NCBI RefSeq assembly: GCF_004359215.1
Contig: NC_090626.1
Span: forward strand, 72,005-136,004
DNA length: 64,000 bases
Direction of reading: 5' to 3'
Origin: Bremia lactucae
Taxonomy: Eukaryota; Oomycota; Peronosporomycetes; Peronosporales; Peronosporaceae
Below are positions 50,361-60,541 of the stretch, one piece after another. Numbering within the stretch: position 1 is the first letter of the stretch; every line of letters begins with the position of its first letter. The position numbers were made by a program, and so were the translations under genes. The notes under the pieces are model-generated. The model did not search any database. It was not told where the DNA came from and worked only from the letters and a program-made list of their open reading frames with translations.

Positions 50361-50709
50361 TCAAGCGTACTGTGCAAGAAGACCCTGCCGCTCGTCAAAA
50401 GTGGATCCACGGGCGTCGTAACTTTCAATCACGGTCTTCTTCGACTCTTTCAAGTACATGAACGACGACGCCACGAATAGCGCTGCGTACAGAGCGGCCG
50501 ACTCGAATATGGGCATGGCACTCTTCACGTTCTTGCTAATTTTCATGTATTCGGGCTGTAGCTTGAACAAAACACCCACCACCAGTAGGAAAAGAGAGCC
50601 ACACAGCGATACCATGGAGCAAACGAGTGCCACTGAATAATAAAACAAGCTATGAGCAGAAGCACCTAGGCGCGTCAAGGTGACGCTTACAAAAGATCTT
50701 GTTGCTCAT
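50361..50709 (-). CDS. Ribonuclease kappa-like two-span membrane protein
   Basis: Exon 1 is only 19 nt (50709-50691), exon 2 is 50632-50361, joined over a 58-bp intron (GTAAGC...TTCAG). The joined protein is 96 residues with an ATG start; the unspliced frame would need a TTG start. It has two membrane spans (VCSMVSLCGSLFLLVVGVLF and AALYAALFVASSFMYL) with a polar loop between. Length and layout match the RNASEK family (human 98 residues), a V-ATPase-associated protein of the endolysosomal membrane. Resemblance is by layout more than by motif. Head-to-head with TMEM14. Confidence 0.6.
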
Positions 50710-50974
50710 GGTTGTTTACTCGATAATAGACAGCCCAGAATGAGCAGGCAATACAACAGGAAGGTCGTTAGCAAGGTTTATAGGAGCGGATCTGAAATCG
50801 TGGTGGAAGACGATGCGAGACGTTTTTGCCAATGTAGATCTTATTGCAAAAAAATAGTTTCTATCACATAAACTACGGGGAGTTCACGAAATTGGGTTAT
50901 ACCGAGAGGTCGGCACTTATCCTACCAATCAGAGATCGTTCAGTGTAAACTTAGTGATCCGGTGATAATTCGCG
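50710..50974. promoter_or_regulatory. Divergent promoter region (RNASEK-like / TMEM14)
   Basis: 265 bp separate two divergent start codons. Short frames inside it have no support. No specific promoter motif can be named. Confidence 0.5.
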
Positions 50975-51415
50975 ATGTACGACTTCTGCCTCACGATTCC
51001 GGTACGACCTCACACGACTGTCGTTCTCATTTTGCTCTATCGATAGGCGCAATACTTAAGCTGGTATTTTGTGTTGTAGTATGGCATGGTGTTGGGCCTG
51101 GGTGGTCTAATTGGCTATGTCAGCTCTGGCAGTACGATGTCTTTAACCGCTGGTGGGCTATCGGGTGCTTTTCTAAGCTTTGTGGGCTACTGCAGTTACA
51201 ATGAATACAAACAGAGCCCTGTGACGTCAAAAATGTGGCCTGCCATCTCGTTGATCGTATCGGCGCCACTTACGGTCATGATGGCGAAGCGCTACAACGA
51301 AACGAATCATTTCTTTCCCGCTGGCTTGGTGGCAGCCTACAGCGCTGGCATGTCCATCTTTTACGTATGGATCCTTACAAAAAAAAGTAAACCGCATTAC
51401 AAGAAGAAAGCTTGA
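50975..51415 (+). CDS. TMEM14 family membrane protein
   Basis: Exon 1 50975-51001 (MYDFCLTIP) joins exon 2 51080-51415 (YGMVLGLGGLIGYVSSGST) over a 78-bp intron (GTACGA...TTGTAG, phase 0). The protein has 120 residues. The D-F-x-L-T-I-P-Y opening and G-G-L-I-G-Y-x-x-x-G-S are hallmarks of TMEM14 (Tmemb_14). Four hydrophobic helices follow, with a Lys-rich C-terminus (KKSKPHYKKKA). Family members sit in mitochondrial inner membrane or plastid envelope and act in heme-precursor or fatty-acid export; which applies here is not known. Confidence 0.88.
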
Positions 51416-51572
51416 ATTCAAGAATAATCAAGTGTCCGCTAACTTGTCAAGTATACATGACACACTTGCCAAAATATACACAATGCTTAATTCACGCTCC
51501 TTCAACAGAATCCTTCTAATACAGTAGAAAATGCTGAGCTTGTTTTAATTCCTTTATTAGAGCAGTGGGAAT

Positions 51573-53760
51573 TTACACCGAGTCACTGAAGTTGCTGCTG
51601 TCTCTCAAAGTTGCTCTGGAAGCTTTGTATTGTTGCGCAAAGGCCACAATGTCACGCATTCCTTTCGCAAGCCATTCTCGATGAAGTGCGCTTGCAACCT
51701 GCAGGTCGAGAGATCGTGCGGGCGTCTGGAGCGTCACGAACGACTGCGGATCCACCGCTACTGCTGTCTTCTTACTTCCACGACCGACTGCACCCAATCT
51801 ACCACTCAAGTTTGCATTGTCAATTCCTTCAATCACTTTAATTTGATCCACTGCCAATGACTCAAAACTACGCTCGCCGTGCTTGTGTCTCCACCGCAGC
51901 TCCAGCGGCTTTTTCGGATTAAACAACAAGCGCGACGCATGCATTCGACCGCGTCGACCCACTTTTGTCAGCACCGTATCATTCACGACACTCGTGGCCA
52001 GCGTCAAGGCAATCGTCAGGTGCTGCTTGCGTGCTGTTAACAGACGCTGTTGCTTGGTGCGCAATGCAACTTCCCGCTGCACTTGTTGCCCCAATGCATT
52101 TAATTGAGGATACAATTCTTCCTTGGTAACTTCCTTAATAGTGTAGCGCGATAAAAGCGAGCGTAAATGAGCTTTTGCCCATGGAAAATCGTACATCATC
52201 GACTTGACATACCGAAGCTGATGTAACATCAAGCCGTGTTGAATTGGTCCAAGATCAATTACGTTGGCTGCACGCATGAACGGAACCCGAATGCATCGAT
52301 GATTCCAGTGCCATACGATACAGCGCACTGGTTTTTTTGCAATGACAAGCTCGGGAACGCCTTCTCGTGCTCGCACACGTAAGACCATTTGCGTATGGGT
52401 CATCGATGCTGGAGAAGGTGGCGATGACGTAAACGATGCGTTTAAAGTATTTACCGAAAGTCTTGGTACTGACTTTCGTCTGCTATAAAGAGCGAGACTC
52501 GGCTGATTTATAGCGGATGCGCCATTGTTCTTTCGGCGCGTCGATGGGGAGAATGAACGTGGAACAACGGCTTCAGAGGCNNNNNNNNNNNNNNNNNNNN
52601 NNNNNNNNNNNNNNNNNNNNNNNNNNNNNNNNNNNNNNNNNNNNNNNNNNNNNNNNNNNNNNNNNNNNNNNNNNNNNNNNAACGACGACGTGACGTTTGT
52701 CCGCCATTTTTTAATAATGAAGTGAGACGAGTCGACGACTCGCTGTGAGGTTCTCTGCTGCTATATCCATGACTTCTTCTTGGAAGCTGAGGGACTTCGA
52801 CCCTTTTTATAATAACATTGCCAGTCACAATGGGTAAAAGGTCGCAGAATTTTGACGTTACCACTGAAAGCGCCCTCTTACTTCCTTGTTTCGAATTGTG
52901 ATCGGCCTCAATTAACTTTGCTTCAGCAGGCTTGGAATTGCTATTATCATCTTCTCTTTGATTCGAAAATGGCTGCATCAATTCATCCGTAGTTTTACAG
53001 CCAATCAAATCGCTTCCCACACACGCGTCATTTTCATAAACATGTAAAGCAATTTCTCGAAATCTACCACACATTTCTGTATCATCGACATATTTTTGGT
53101 CAAAAGCCCGATCGTGATGGGCGTACTCGGTGTCCCGCACTTGGCTATGACTAGAATTATTGTCCTCCAAAGGTTCGTCCTGAAATCGTGAGACAGACTG
53201 GCAAACTCGGTACACGAGCTCATGAACATGAGAGCTGCGCACGGCACAACATGCTGTGTTAGTAAATAAATTCCTAAAAAAACAGCTAATTGCCATTCGT
53301 ACATATTAGAATAATTGCGACCAAGCTCCTGCAGTTGCACTTGTAGCGCTGTCAAAACGTAGGCGCGTTCGCGACAAAACGACGTATTAGCAGGGACTTT
53401 CTGCGCCTGTACAAGTTTAGCGCGCAGAAGCAGCGCTGTGAGCGCTTCACGACGATCATGCGTAGCGCATTGTACAAGCGCGGCTTCTACAGCATCAACG
53501 GCCGTCTGAAATAAAACAGCCGAGCTATCTGCGGTTGCAACGGAGGAAGCAAAATTCTCTTCTTGTTGCGACAACTCCCGCTCCTTCTGACAACTACGCT
53601 CCATCTTTGCGAGTAACGATAAAGCCATATGAGTTTGATCGTCACTTTCGAGTCTGTCGCTATCGTAAGCCGAGACTGCCTTCCTACTTGCAGGATCGGA
53701 GATAAGAACGTTTCGACGTGATAAAGACTGGTTGATCGTAATAAGATTGTTTCTCGCCAT
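51573..53760 (-). CDS. Large protein with PH-like C-terminus (contains assembly gap)
   Basis: Exon 1 53760-53303 (starts MARNNLITINQSLSRRNVLI) and exon 2 from 53234 are joined by a 68-bp intron (GTACGA...GCGCAG). A 100-N gap (52581-52680) interrupts exon 2; the frame is open on both sides, but the length and frame across it are unknown. At least 670 residues are readable. Exon 1 is helical with many Ala/Leu/Arg. The C-terminus has two beta-rich stretches (VPELVIAKKPVRCIVWHWNH; SFVTLQTPARSLDLQVASAL) and a final helix (HREWLAKGMRDIVAF), which resembles a pleckstrin-homology domain that binds phosphoinositides. No family name is assigned. Confidence 0.6.
52581..52680. other. Assembly gap (100 N)
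   Basis: Exactly 100 N, the usual placeholder for unknown length. It falls inside the coding region of the PH-like gene. Confidence 0.95.
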
Positions 53761-54207
53761 AGTAAATAAGGATGGCGCAAAATGATCAAATGGAGTCAGC
53801 AAGAAAGAGGCTCGTCTCGACTGCGACAATTGATGGATGGCCCGACACTGACAGCACATTCCCATTGGGCGCACAACTGCTAAACGCGTGGGATTGCGCT
53901 GCTAGCTATTTTTATCCCATAGCTTGTGCGGTAAACGTCGGTTACAGACTTAGGCAGCAACCGATTGGCGGTTCCGGGATCACATACGACACGATGGTTA
54001 TGAAGAAGTTGAAGTGAATGGACCCATTTATTCTTGCAATTGTTTAAAAGTATGTACCCATTTTTATTTTGCACGAATTTCGACACGTGTTTCATAACAA
54101 TGGCTATCGTCGAGTAAAAAATTGCGTGGAATCAAAGTGGCTTTTGATTAATCTATAAGTACGATAAAATGGCACGAACCTACCATGATGCATTAATAAT
54201 GTAATCC
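53761..54207. other. Intergenic spacer
   Basis: Between the PH-like gene start and the MBF1 stop. An 81-codon plus-strand frame at 53772 has no motif and is not supported. Promoter of the PH-like gene is expected here. Confidence 0.4.
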
Positions 54208-54726
54208 TTAAGTAGCTGGAGCTTTTTTCTTCTTTGGGCCGCGAGGAAGCTGTACACCCAATGCACGATTTAATTTGGCAATGATCTGACCATTCGGTAT
54301 AGCGCGGCCAGACTCATATTCGGCAATGACCTGTGGCTTTTCATTAATCAATGTGCCAAGCTGCTTCTGATTCATCTTCTTTTCCATGCGCGCCTTCATC
54401 AACGCCTGAGACAAGCTTCGGTCTACAGCGTCATGCTTAAAGTTGTCCGTATCCTCCTCTAACTTTCGCATATTCACATTAGCAGCACTATGTGCGCCCT
54501 TATTCGTCCCAGCATTGTCTACATTAAGCGATATTGTGAGCTCGGCGACGAGCTACTTTGGAGACAATAATAATATCTTCGTACGTTTAGCTTCTGTCAC
54601 GACGTTCCCGGCACGACGCGCACTATTAAGCGCCACCTGCTTGGCAGCACCACGAGGAGGAGCGCGGCTGCCCCACCCAGCTGCCTCCCAGTCCTGTCCT
54701 TGTGTGTACCCGCTTGCCTTACTCAT
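54208..54726 (-). CDS. MBF1: Multiprotein bridging factor 1 (transcription coactivator)
   Basis: Exon 1 54726-54585 and exon 2 54518-54208 join over a 66-bp intron (GTACGA...TGTAG), giving 150 residues. The N-terminal MBF1 domain has GQDWEAAGWGSR and, across the splice, an A-G-T-N-K-G-A-H-S-A segment. The C-terminal Cro/XRE-type helix-turn-helix includes MNQKQLGTLINEKPQVIAEY then ESGRAIPN. The end is lysine-rich. MBF1 bridges TBP and bZIP activators in the nucleus and also acts on stalled ribosomes. Domain order and length match the family. Head-to-head with the Sm-G gene. Confidence 0.93.
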
Positions 54727-54891
54727 AGTCTCTTTTCAATTATGGAACCCTGCAAAAATTACGATGGCGTGACCTTCACTCTGATGTTCGAGAACGTTTT
54801 TTTCCAGCACATAATGGAGTTTGGTACACAAATCTAATGTTTACGTGGTGTGGCTTGCAGGAAATCCGCAGTAAGCCCTGGACAGAATACG
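54727..54891. promoter_or_regulatory. Divergent promoter region (MBF1 / SNRPG)
   Basis: Only 165 bp separate the two start codons, so core promoter elements must be shared or overlapping. Not resolved further. Confidence 0.5.
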
Positions 54892-55206
54892 ATGGTAAAG
54901 ACAGCAGGCCCCGACCTCAAGCGGTACATGGACAAGCGACTAAGCCTCAAGCTCAATGGAAATCGCAAGGTCTCTGGTGTACTTCGTGGTTTCGATCAGT
55001 TTATGAACGTGACGCTAGATGAGACGATTGAGGAGGTTTCGACCACCGAGTCCAACCGCATTGGCATGGTGGTACGATGCAGGATATAATTTTAAGCAAA
55101 CGTTTTTCCGATCTTGTTTTGACTCTATAAATAATACGTGTGTTCAATGCGCTAGGTAATTCGAGGCAACAGTATCGTGCAATTCGAGTGCCTCGAGCGT
55201 ATTTAA
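54892..55206 (+). CDS. SNRPG: Small nuclear ribonucleoprotein G (Sm-G)
   Basis: Exon 1 54892-55071 and exon 2 55156-55206 join over an 84-bp intron (GTACGA...GCTAG, phase 0), giving 76 residues, the same as human Sm-G. Exon 1 carries the Sm1 motif (MDKRLSLKLNGNRKVSGVLR then GFDQFMNVTLDE). Exon 2 completes Sm2 (VIRGNSIVQFECLERI). Sm-G is one of seven proteins of the ring on spliceosomal snRNAs. The upstream in-frame ATG at 54850 is ignored because family proteins start just before the P-x-L-K-R-Y-M-D-K helix. Confidence 0.93.
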
Positions 55207-55488
55207 GCTTTAAATGGTTTAACGAAAGCGCTATCTTGACTCATTTGCCACTTTTTGTGCGATAAGATTCTTGGTATACTTGAACCAATTCACACCATTA
55301 CAAGATGTAATCTACAGACAAGATTGCATCACATTAGTTTTGAATAGCAATGGAAAGACAGTGCCTTGGAGTTCTATTAAAGCTGTCTAGAAGACAGATT
55401 TGTGCTAGTTTTGACTGTACCAGTTTTCAGGTACTAATAATTTCATACTGATAATTGCGATATAAGGAAGAGATAAATTGAGCAATGT
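55207..55488. other. Convergent intergenic spacer
   Basis: The 3' ends of the Sm-G and GAR1 genes face each other across 282 bp. It should contain both terminators. No other feature is seen. Confidence 0.45.
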
Positions 55489-56169
55489 TTAATAGCGACC
55501 TCGACCGCCTCCACGACCGCCAAAGCCTCCTCCACGACCGCCAAAGCCTCCACGTCCACTAAAGCCTCCTCCACGGCCGCCGCCGCGTCCGCTAAAGCCA
55601 CCACGACTAGCTCCACGACCTCCAAAGCCTCCACGGCCTCGACCACCGCGCCCACCACGAGCCCCGCCATGGCCGCCGCGTCCTCCAGTACCTGCCGGTT
55701 TCTTTCCGGGTTTTTCGGTAAATCTGCTAAGTGGAAGAAGTTTGTCGGGACTAATAAAGACCTTGTCCCCAGCCTGAAAGGACGAGGCGGACACACCAGA
55801 GTCGGGCTTGACTGTGAACATGACCTCGTTAATTGAGCCGAGGATTTCGTCCACCTTCCCAATGCGCGTCTTGTTTTCGAGGAAAGCGCCAGCGTTAAAA
55901 TACGGCACTTTGTCGTTAGTGCTTTTATACACCATTTCGTTTTCGCATGCATGCATGTAGGAGCCTAGCTCTGTGGGTACATGAGCAAGGTACGATAAAT
56001 AAAATAAAAGTTATGGCAATACTATTGTTTTCCACTTACCAACGACGAAAGACGGTGGGCCTTCGACCTCACGAAATCCACCACGCCCTCCACCACGACC
56101 ACCACCTCGTCCCATTCCACGTCCACCACGACCTCCTCGAGCGCCTCCGCGTCCGCCCCTAAACGACAT
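55489..56169 (-). CDS. GAR1: H/ACA snoRNP subunit GAR1
   Basis: Exon 1 56169-56040 and exon 2 55970-55489 join over a 69-bp intron (GTAAGT...CCACAG), giving 203 residues. Both ends are RGG-rich ([39 protein letters not shown]), which bind RNA. The central beta-barrel spans the splice ([20 protein letters not shown] then [20 protein letters not shown]) and includes [12 protein letters not shown]1 is a core protein of H/ACA particles that make pseudouridine in rRNA and snRNA, in the nucleolus. Domain order RGG-core-RGG is that of GAR1. Confidence 0.93.
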
Positions 56170-56648
56170 TACGATTTCGTAGCTATTGCAACAGAGGATT
56201 GACGAGTGTTTTTAGCCAGCCGATGATGGAAGATTTTATTAAGCCATTTTTGGCGATAGGAAATTTATTTAACATAAAAGTAAGCTGAACTACCTAATTT
56301 CATTAAGCTTTTTTGCGTGAGAAGTATCAAAAGCAGCAATGAATGTAGAAAATGACACTGTTCGTCTATTGAAAGACATGACATGTTGCTAACCGCAAGA
56401 TTAAACCATCTGCTCTAAAATCTTCCACATAATTGCACGGAATGCCAATTGAAAAATACGTGCATGATTGAGATGCAAATGGTGATCATAACGAAGTGAA
56501 GTCAATTCGAGCAGTGGCCCGCTAATACGAGCTTAATCAATCTGAGCACGGTATATTAATTCAATTAATACTTTGATCCGCTTTGATGAAGAGAAGCAGA
56601 GTCACCAACTTTCATTTCGCTAACAAGACCCGAAGCGATTTACACATA
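56170..56648. other. Intergenic spacer upstream of GAR1
   Basis: Should hold the GAR1 promoter. It is AT-rich toward the LTR at 56649. No other gene is seen. Confidence 0.4.
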
Positions 56649-57035
56649 TGTTGCAACGGGTCACTGCGACTTGTACTGCTTCAGTTGCGAGCGGTGCCTT
56701 ACGTTATTTCACGTACATAGTACGTGCAGAGGAAGACTTCTCTTTTAAGGTAATTAGCTTAAATAGGGTAAAATGAAAAATGTGTTAATGTAATTAAGTG
56801 TCTCTCTTTCTATCTTGTAAATGCTAAATTAATTATAATCTAATATTAAACATGTAATTAAATTCTTATCTGTAAATCTCTTTGATTACCTCTACAGCTG
56901 ATTAGTCTGCGGAATAAATAGATATAATGGTCTATATCTACCAGCAATAATATTCTCGAATTATCTACCTTTAGATAATATATCAATTAACAACTTTTTA
57001 ATTGTTAATTTCATGTAACGATACACCCCGTTACA
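56649..57035 (+). repeat. LTR of 'TGTAACGGGG' family, 5' outer copy
   Basis: Begins TGTTGCAACGGGTCACTG (a variant start) and ends CCCCGTTACA. It is shorter (387 bp) than the 450-bp copies because of internal deletions. Followed by the leader TCACCCCTCCCTT. Confidence 0.75.
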
Positions 57036-57403
57036 TCACCCCTCCCTTAAACGACAATCACTCTGACTGTCATTAATTGGAGTGGTCACTATGTGACCAC
57101 TTAATTTTAAAACGATGTTGATTGGTCAGAACCATCATTTTAAATTCCATCGCATGAAAAATCAACTCATGCGGGGTGTCGATAGTGCTGCGCCTTCGGC
57201 TGCGGTTCGTGCAGCCGCGGGTGACGCACTTTTATCTTTTGCGTCAGACGAAACGTCTGCCGTAGTATCTTCCACTCGCACAACGCTCTAGATGTTGTGA
57301 GTGCACGTGGTGATTCACCACGTGAATACGACCCCTCTTTGGAGGTCGACTACGAATGCGAGTCGGACGAAATGGCCGACTCGGGGAGAATGGAACAGTC
57401 GCA
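57036..57403 (+). pseudogene. Leader and gag start, outer copy
   Basis: After the leader it matches 57758-58120, including the codons for SAAVRAAAGDALL and GDSPREYDPSLEVDYECES. A TAG after TRTTL stops it. At 57403 it changes directly into the middle of another LTR, so it is truncated. Confidence 0.7.
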
Positions 57404-57757
57404 TGTATAGAGGAGGACTTCTCTTAAGACAAGTTAACTTAAGAGGGTAAAATGAAAACTGCATTAATATAGTTAAGTGTCTTTTAATCCATCTTTGTAA
57501 ATGCTGACTTAACTTTAAACTAATACTAAACACGTAAATGAATTCTTATCTATCTTATCTTGTAACTCTCTTTGATTACTTCTACAGCTGATTAGTCTGC
57601 GGAATAAATTGACATAATGGCCTATACCTATTTAAAAATAAGAATTCAGGATATTACTATATAAAGTAATATACTCCAAATATTATCTACCTTTAAGATA
57701 ATATATTAATTAACAACTTTTAAGTGTTAATTTCATGTAACGATACACCTCGTTACA
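57404..57757 (+). repeat. LTR of 'TGTAACGGGG' family, inner copy (5'-truncated)
   Basis: Starts inside the LTR at ATGTATAGAGGAGGACTTCT and ends CGTTACA. It belongs to the subfamily at 20003 and 20783. Leader and gag follow. Confidence 0.78.
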
Positions 57758-57838
57758 TCACCCCTCCCTTGAACGACAATCACTCTGAATGTCATTAGAT
57801 GGAGTGGTCGCAATGTGAACCACTTAATTTTTTTTTAA

Positions 57839-59683
57839 ATGATTTTGATTGATCAGATCCTTCATTTTAAATTCCATCGCATGAAGAAAAAATTCATGCG
57901 GGGTGATGATACTGCTGAGCCTTCGGCTGCGGTTCGTGCAGCCGCGGGTGACGCACTGCTATCTCTTGCGGTAGACGTTCCGTCTACCGTAGTGTCTTCC
58001 ACTCGCACAACACTAGATGTTGCGAGTGCACGTGGTGATTCACCACGTGAATACGACCCCTCTTTGGAGGTCGACTACGAGTGCGAGTCGGATGAAGTGG
58101 CCGACTCGGGGAGAATGGAACAGTCGCCTGATACCCGTCAGGCGGCTGACTATGAGCCTTCGAATGAGAGGGCTCCTTCTGATAGACGTGTAAATAGTCT
58201 ATTTGGATCCGACGATAAGGATGATCCCTCATCGCCCGTACGATCTCTCGTACGGTCTCCCATACGGTCACCTGCACGTGTCTCTGTGCAAGGTGACGAC
58301 GGTGGCGTAAGCCATCGTAAGAAAAGTCCTTGTGGTACCCCTGCTTCAGTGGGTACCACTCAGGGGAGTGAAGACAGTAAAATGTCTCATCTCGCCCCTG
58401 AAAAGAAGCCGTGGCTTTTGCCAGAAAGGCTCATCAATAGCTTGTCTGGAGAAACTACTCCTCACAATGAATATCCTTTGTTTATTGCGACAAAGCTACA
58501 TGGCCTTGAACCCAGCGCTAAGAACTTGCGCGCTGAGTAAGATTTTTATCTCGATGTTTTTCTTAAGCATCGATGGTTTGGTGGCAATAATAAGCGAGAT
58601 AAAGTCTCGCTTATGCAAGCCTGGAGCGCGTTCATTCGCAATGTCAAAGACATTGGACGCGAAGGCTGGCTTCAAAAACTTAACGCGAATCGCGTTAAAT
58701 TTGAGAAACGAACTCCAACCGGTGCAAAGTATAAATTGCATCGGTTGTCACGTAAGGCTGGGCTTCCATGCCTCACGTGGGGTGATCCCTGTCCGTGTTG
58801 TGCAGACAACTCGAAGAGGGTAAAAGGGGATGTCTATTCCCTTTCTTCGCCCTGGAAAAGGACTCGCATCTTTATTGAGATGCGTGACGCGATTGTCATT
58901 TTGCAATCGATTTACAAGCGCCAGGGGCGCGTGTTTTGCGATGGGCCTTCTGAACCATCGGATGGGTCATGTCATACTGACGGACGAGGCCCTCAACGTC
59001 AGCAACCAGCTGGGAACGAGACTCCCATCTGTCATGTGAAGGTGGATAACCACGCCAGCGAACAAGATAACTCTTTCGCTGCTTCTTCACATCACGGTGG
59101 TCCTGGATACGTTCCACAAGGATACGCTAACCACCGTGGGAATCCACCAATGGTTGTGGTGGAGGAGGGAAAATTAGATCCGAACCGTATGTCGGATCTA
59201 ATGTCGAGGATCGACAAAATCGATCACTTCCTCCATGATTTGGAGGACGAACTTGACCACGAGCGCGGCAAGCGTCGCTCGTTGGAGTAGACGGTGCAGG
59301 CTCACCGTATCGAGCGGTTGGAAGACCGTTCGAAGAGTGCGTACTCCATGTTGGAGTACGAACGGAAATATCATGCTGTTCGCGATGAGTTGTCGTCAGC
59401 TCATCGTAGTTTTATGTATATTCAGAACCGGCATGAGAAACTTCAGGTTCAACATGAGAATCTGGTTCGCGATCACAAGAATCTTTTCGGGATTCTTGAA
59501 AAGGGTGTCAAATCCGTCCTCAAAAGAAGCCACGTACTGATGGTACGGGCGGAGCCGACCAACGTTGATAATTCTATTGTGTACGCATTGCCTTGGCGAT
59601 GCAGTACACGGAAAGGACCAATGAACTTGGGTAGTACTTTACCGCAAAATGGACGAACAAGGACCGAGCAAGCAAGACGATAG
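57839..59683 (+). pseudogene. Large gag-like ORF with two nonsense codons
   Basis: One frame of 614 codons is broken only by TAA at 58538 and TAG at 59288. The N-terminal part is acidic, Ser/Pro/Arg-rich (RSLVRSPIRSPARVSVQGDD). The centre is basic with aromatic residues (MQAWSAFIRNVKDIGREGWL) and a Cys cluster (DPCPCCADN). The C-terminal part is a long coiled coil (DELSSAHRSFMYIQNRHEKL). It follows an LTR and leader, so it is most likely gag of that LTR family. No standard zinc knuckle is present. A chromodomain is encoded on the opposite strand at 58896-59117. Confidence 0.7.
58896..59117 (-). pseudogene. Chromodomain encoded antisense within the gag-like ORF
   Basis: The minus-strand frame reads KSYLVRWRGYPPSHDRWESR then a helix (VADVEGLVRQYDMTHPMVQK). 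It is closer to the chromodomain consensus than the copies at 847 and 48071. No integrase lies upstream of it on this strand. Possibly a gypsy 3' fragment captured in reverse; the sense frame through it stays open. Confidence 0.7.
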
Positions 59684-59967
59684 TCTGGTGGTACTCGAAG
59701 AGATCAAGGGGGGAGCAGGAGCAGATATATCGCACGTGTCAAAGGACTGAGTCTTGCACATGTTATGGATGCGGCCAAACTGGTCTCATTAAATCCAAGT
59801 GGCCTAAGCAAAAAGGTGGAGAAAACGCGACGTCGAACCGAGTCGCGTTAGCCGTTGGGACTGGAACAGACGCTGAGTCTAACTTGTGGATTCTTGACAG
59901 CGGATCAAGTGTGCAACTCTGTGAAAAATGCAAGAATGCTTAAGAACGTGGTCGATTATGATCAATC

Positions 59968-60288
59968 GTGCAGCGCAGCAAAAATACGATGGTACGAGTA
60001 ACAAAGATGGGATCATTTGAGCTAAAGACAGTTGTTGATGGCAAAGAGGTTATCATTGACCAAGCCGAGGCATATCATGCTAAGCATCTTGCTGATGATA
60101 TCATCGGCTATGGTATTCTTGATGAGCGCGGTGCGTTCCACGAGCGAGATGATAATCGAAGCTTTGTGGTGCGTCAAGCGTACAAGATGAATATTGTTGA
60201 GGTGATTCGCCGCAATAACGTCCGAACAGTAGACGTTATGGGCGAGCAAACGAAAGCCGCGCGAGTTCAAGTCATACATCAAGGTTAA
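59968..60288 (+). pseudogene. Copia protease-integrase linker
   Basis: An open 106-codon frame (GSFELKTVVDGKEVIIDQAE) between protease and the GAG-pre-integrase domain, as in other copia polyproteins. It ends in a stop. Confidence 0.6.
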
Positions 60289-60328
60289 GATAGGATCAAC
60301 AATTTATTATTGGACAACACTTCTTGAG

Positions 60329-60541
60329 TTGCACCTAAGACTAGGTCATGTTGGTTACGATACTGTTGAGCGCATGGCAGACTCTGTGAGTTCCATCCGT
60401 TTAATTAACCGAGCTAAGCCAAATTGCCCGACTTGTGCGCAGGGCAAGCTTAGAAAGAATAATCAGTCCAAAATGATACAGGCAAGTGCACCAATTAACA
60501 AGCTTAGTGGCGTAATCACCGTGACGTTAAAGGACAAATGA
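60329..60541 (+). pseudogene. GAG-pre-integrase domain, copia
   Basis: LHLRLGHVGYDTVERM (read from MHLRLGH) and CPTCAQGKLRKNNQSK give the H-x-R-x-G-H...C-x2-C zinc-binding integrase start of copia elements. A stop follows after VTLKDK. Confidence 0.85.

Noticed and set aside
51611..52107. Plus-strand frames opposite the PH-like gene
   Set aside because: Short shadows of the minus-strand coding sequence without motifs.
53772..54017. 81-codon plus-strand frame upstream of the PH-like gene
   Set aside because: It lies in the expected promoter of a divergent gene, has no motif and no neighbouring exon.
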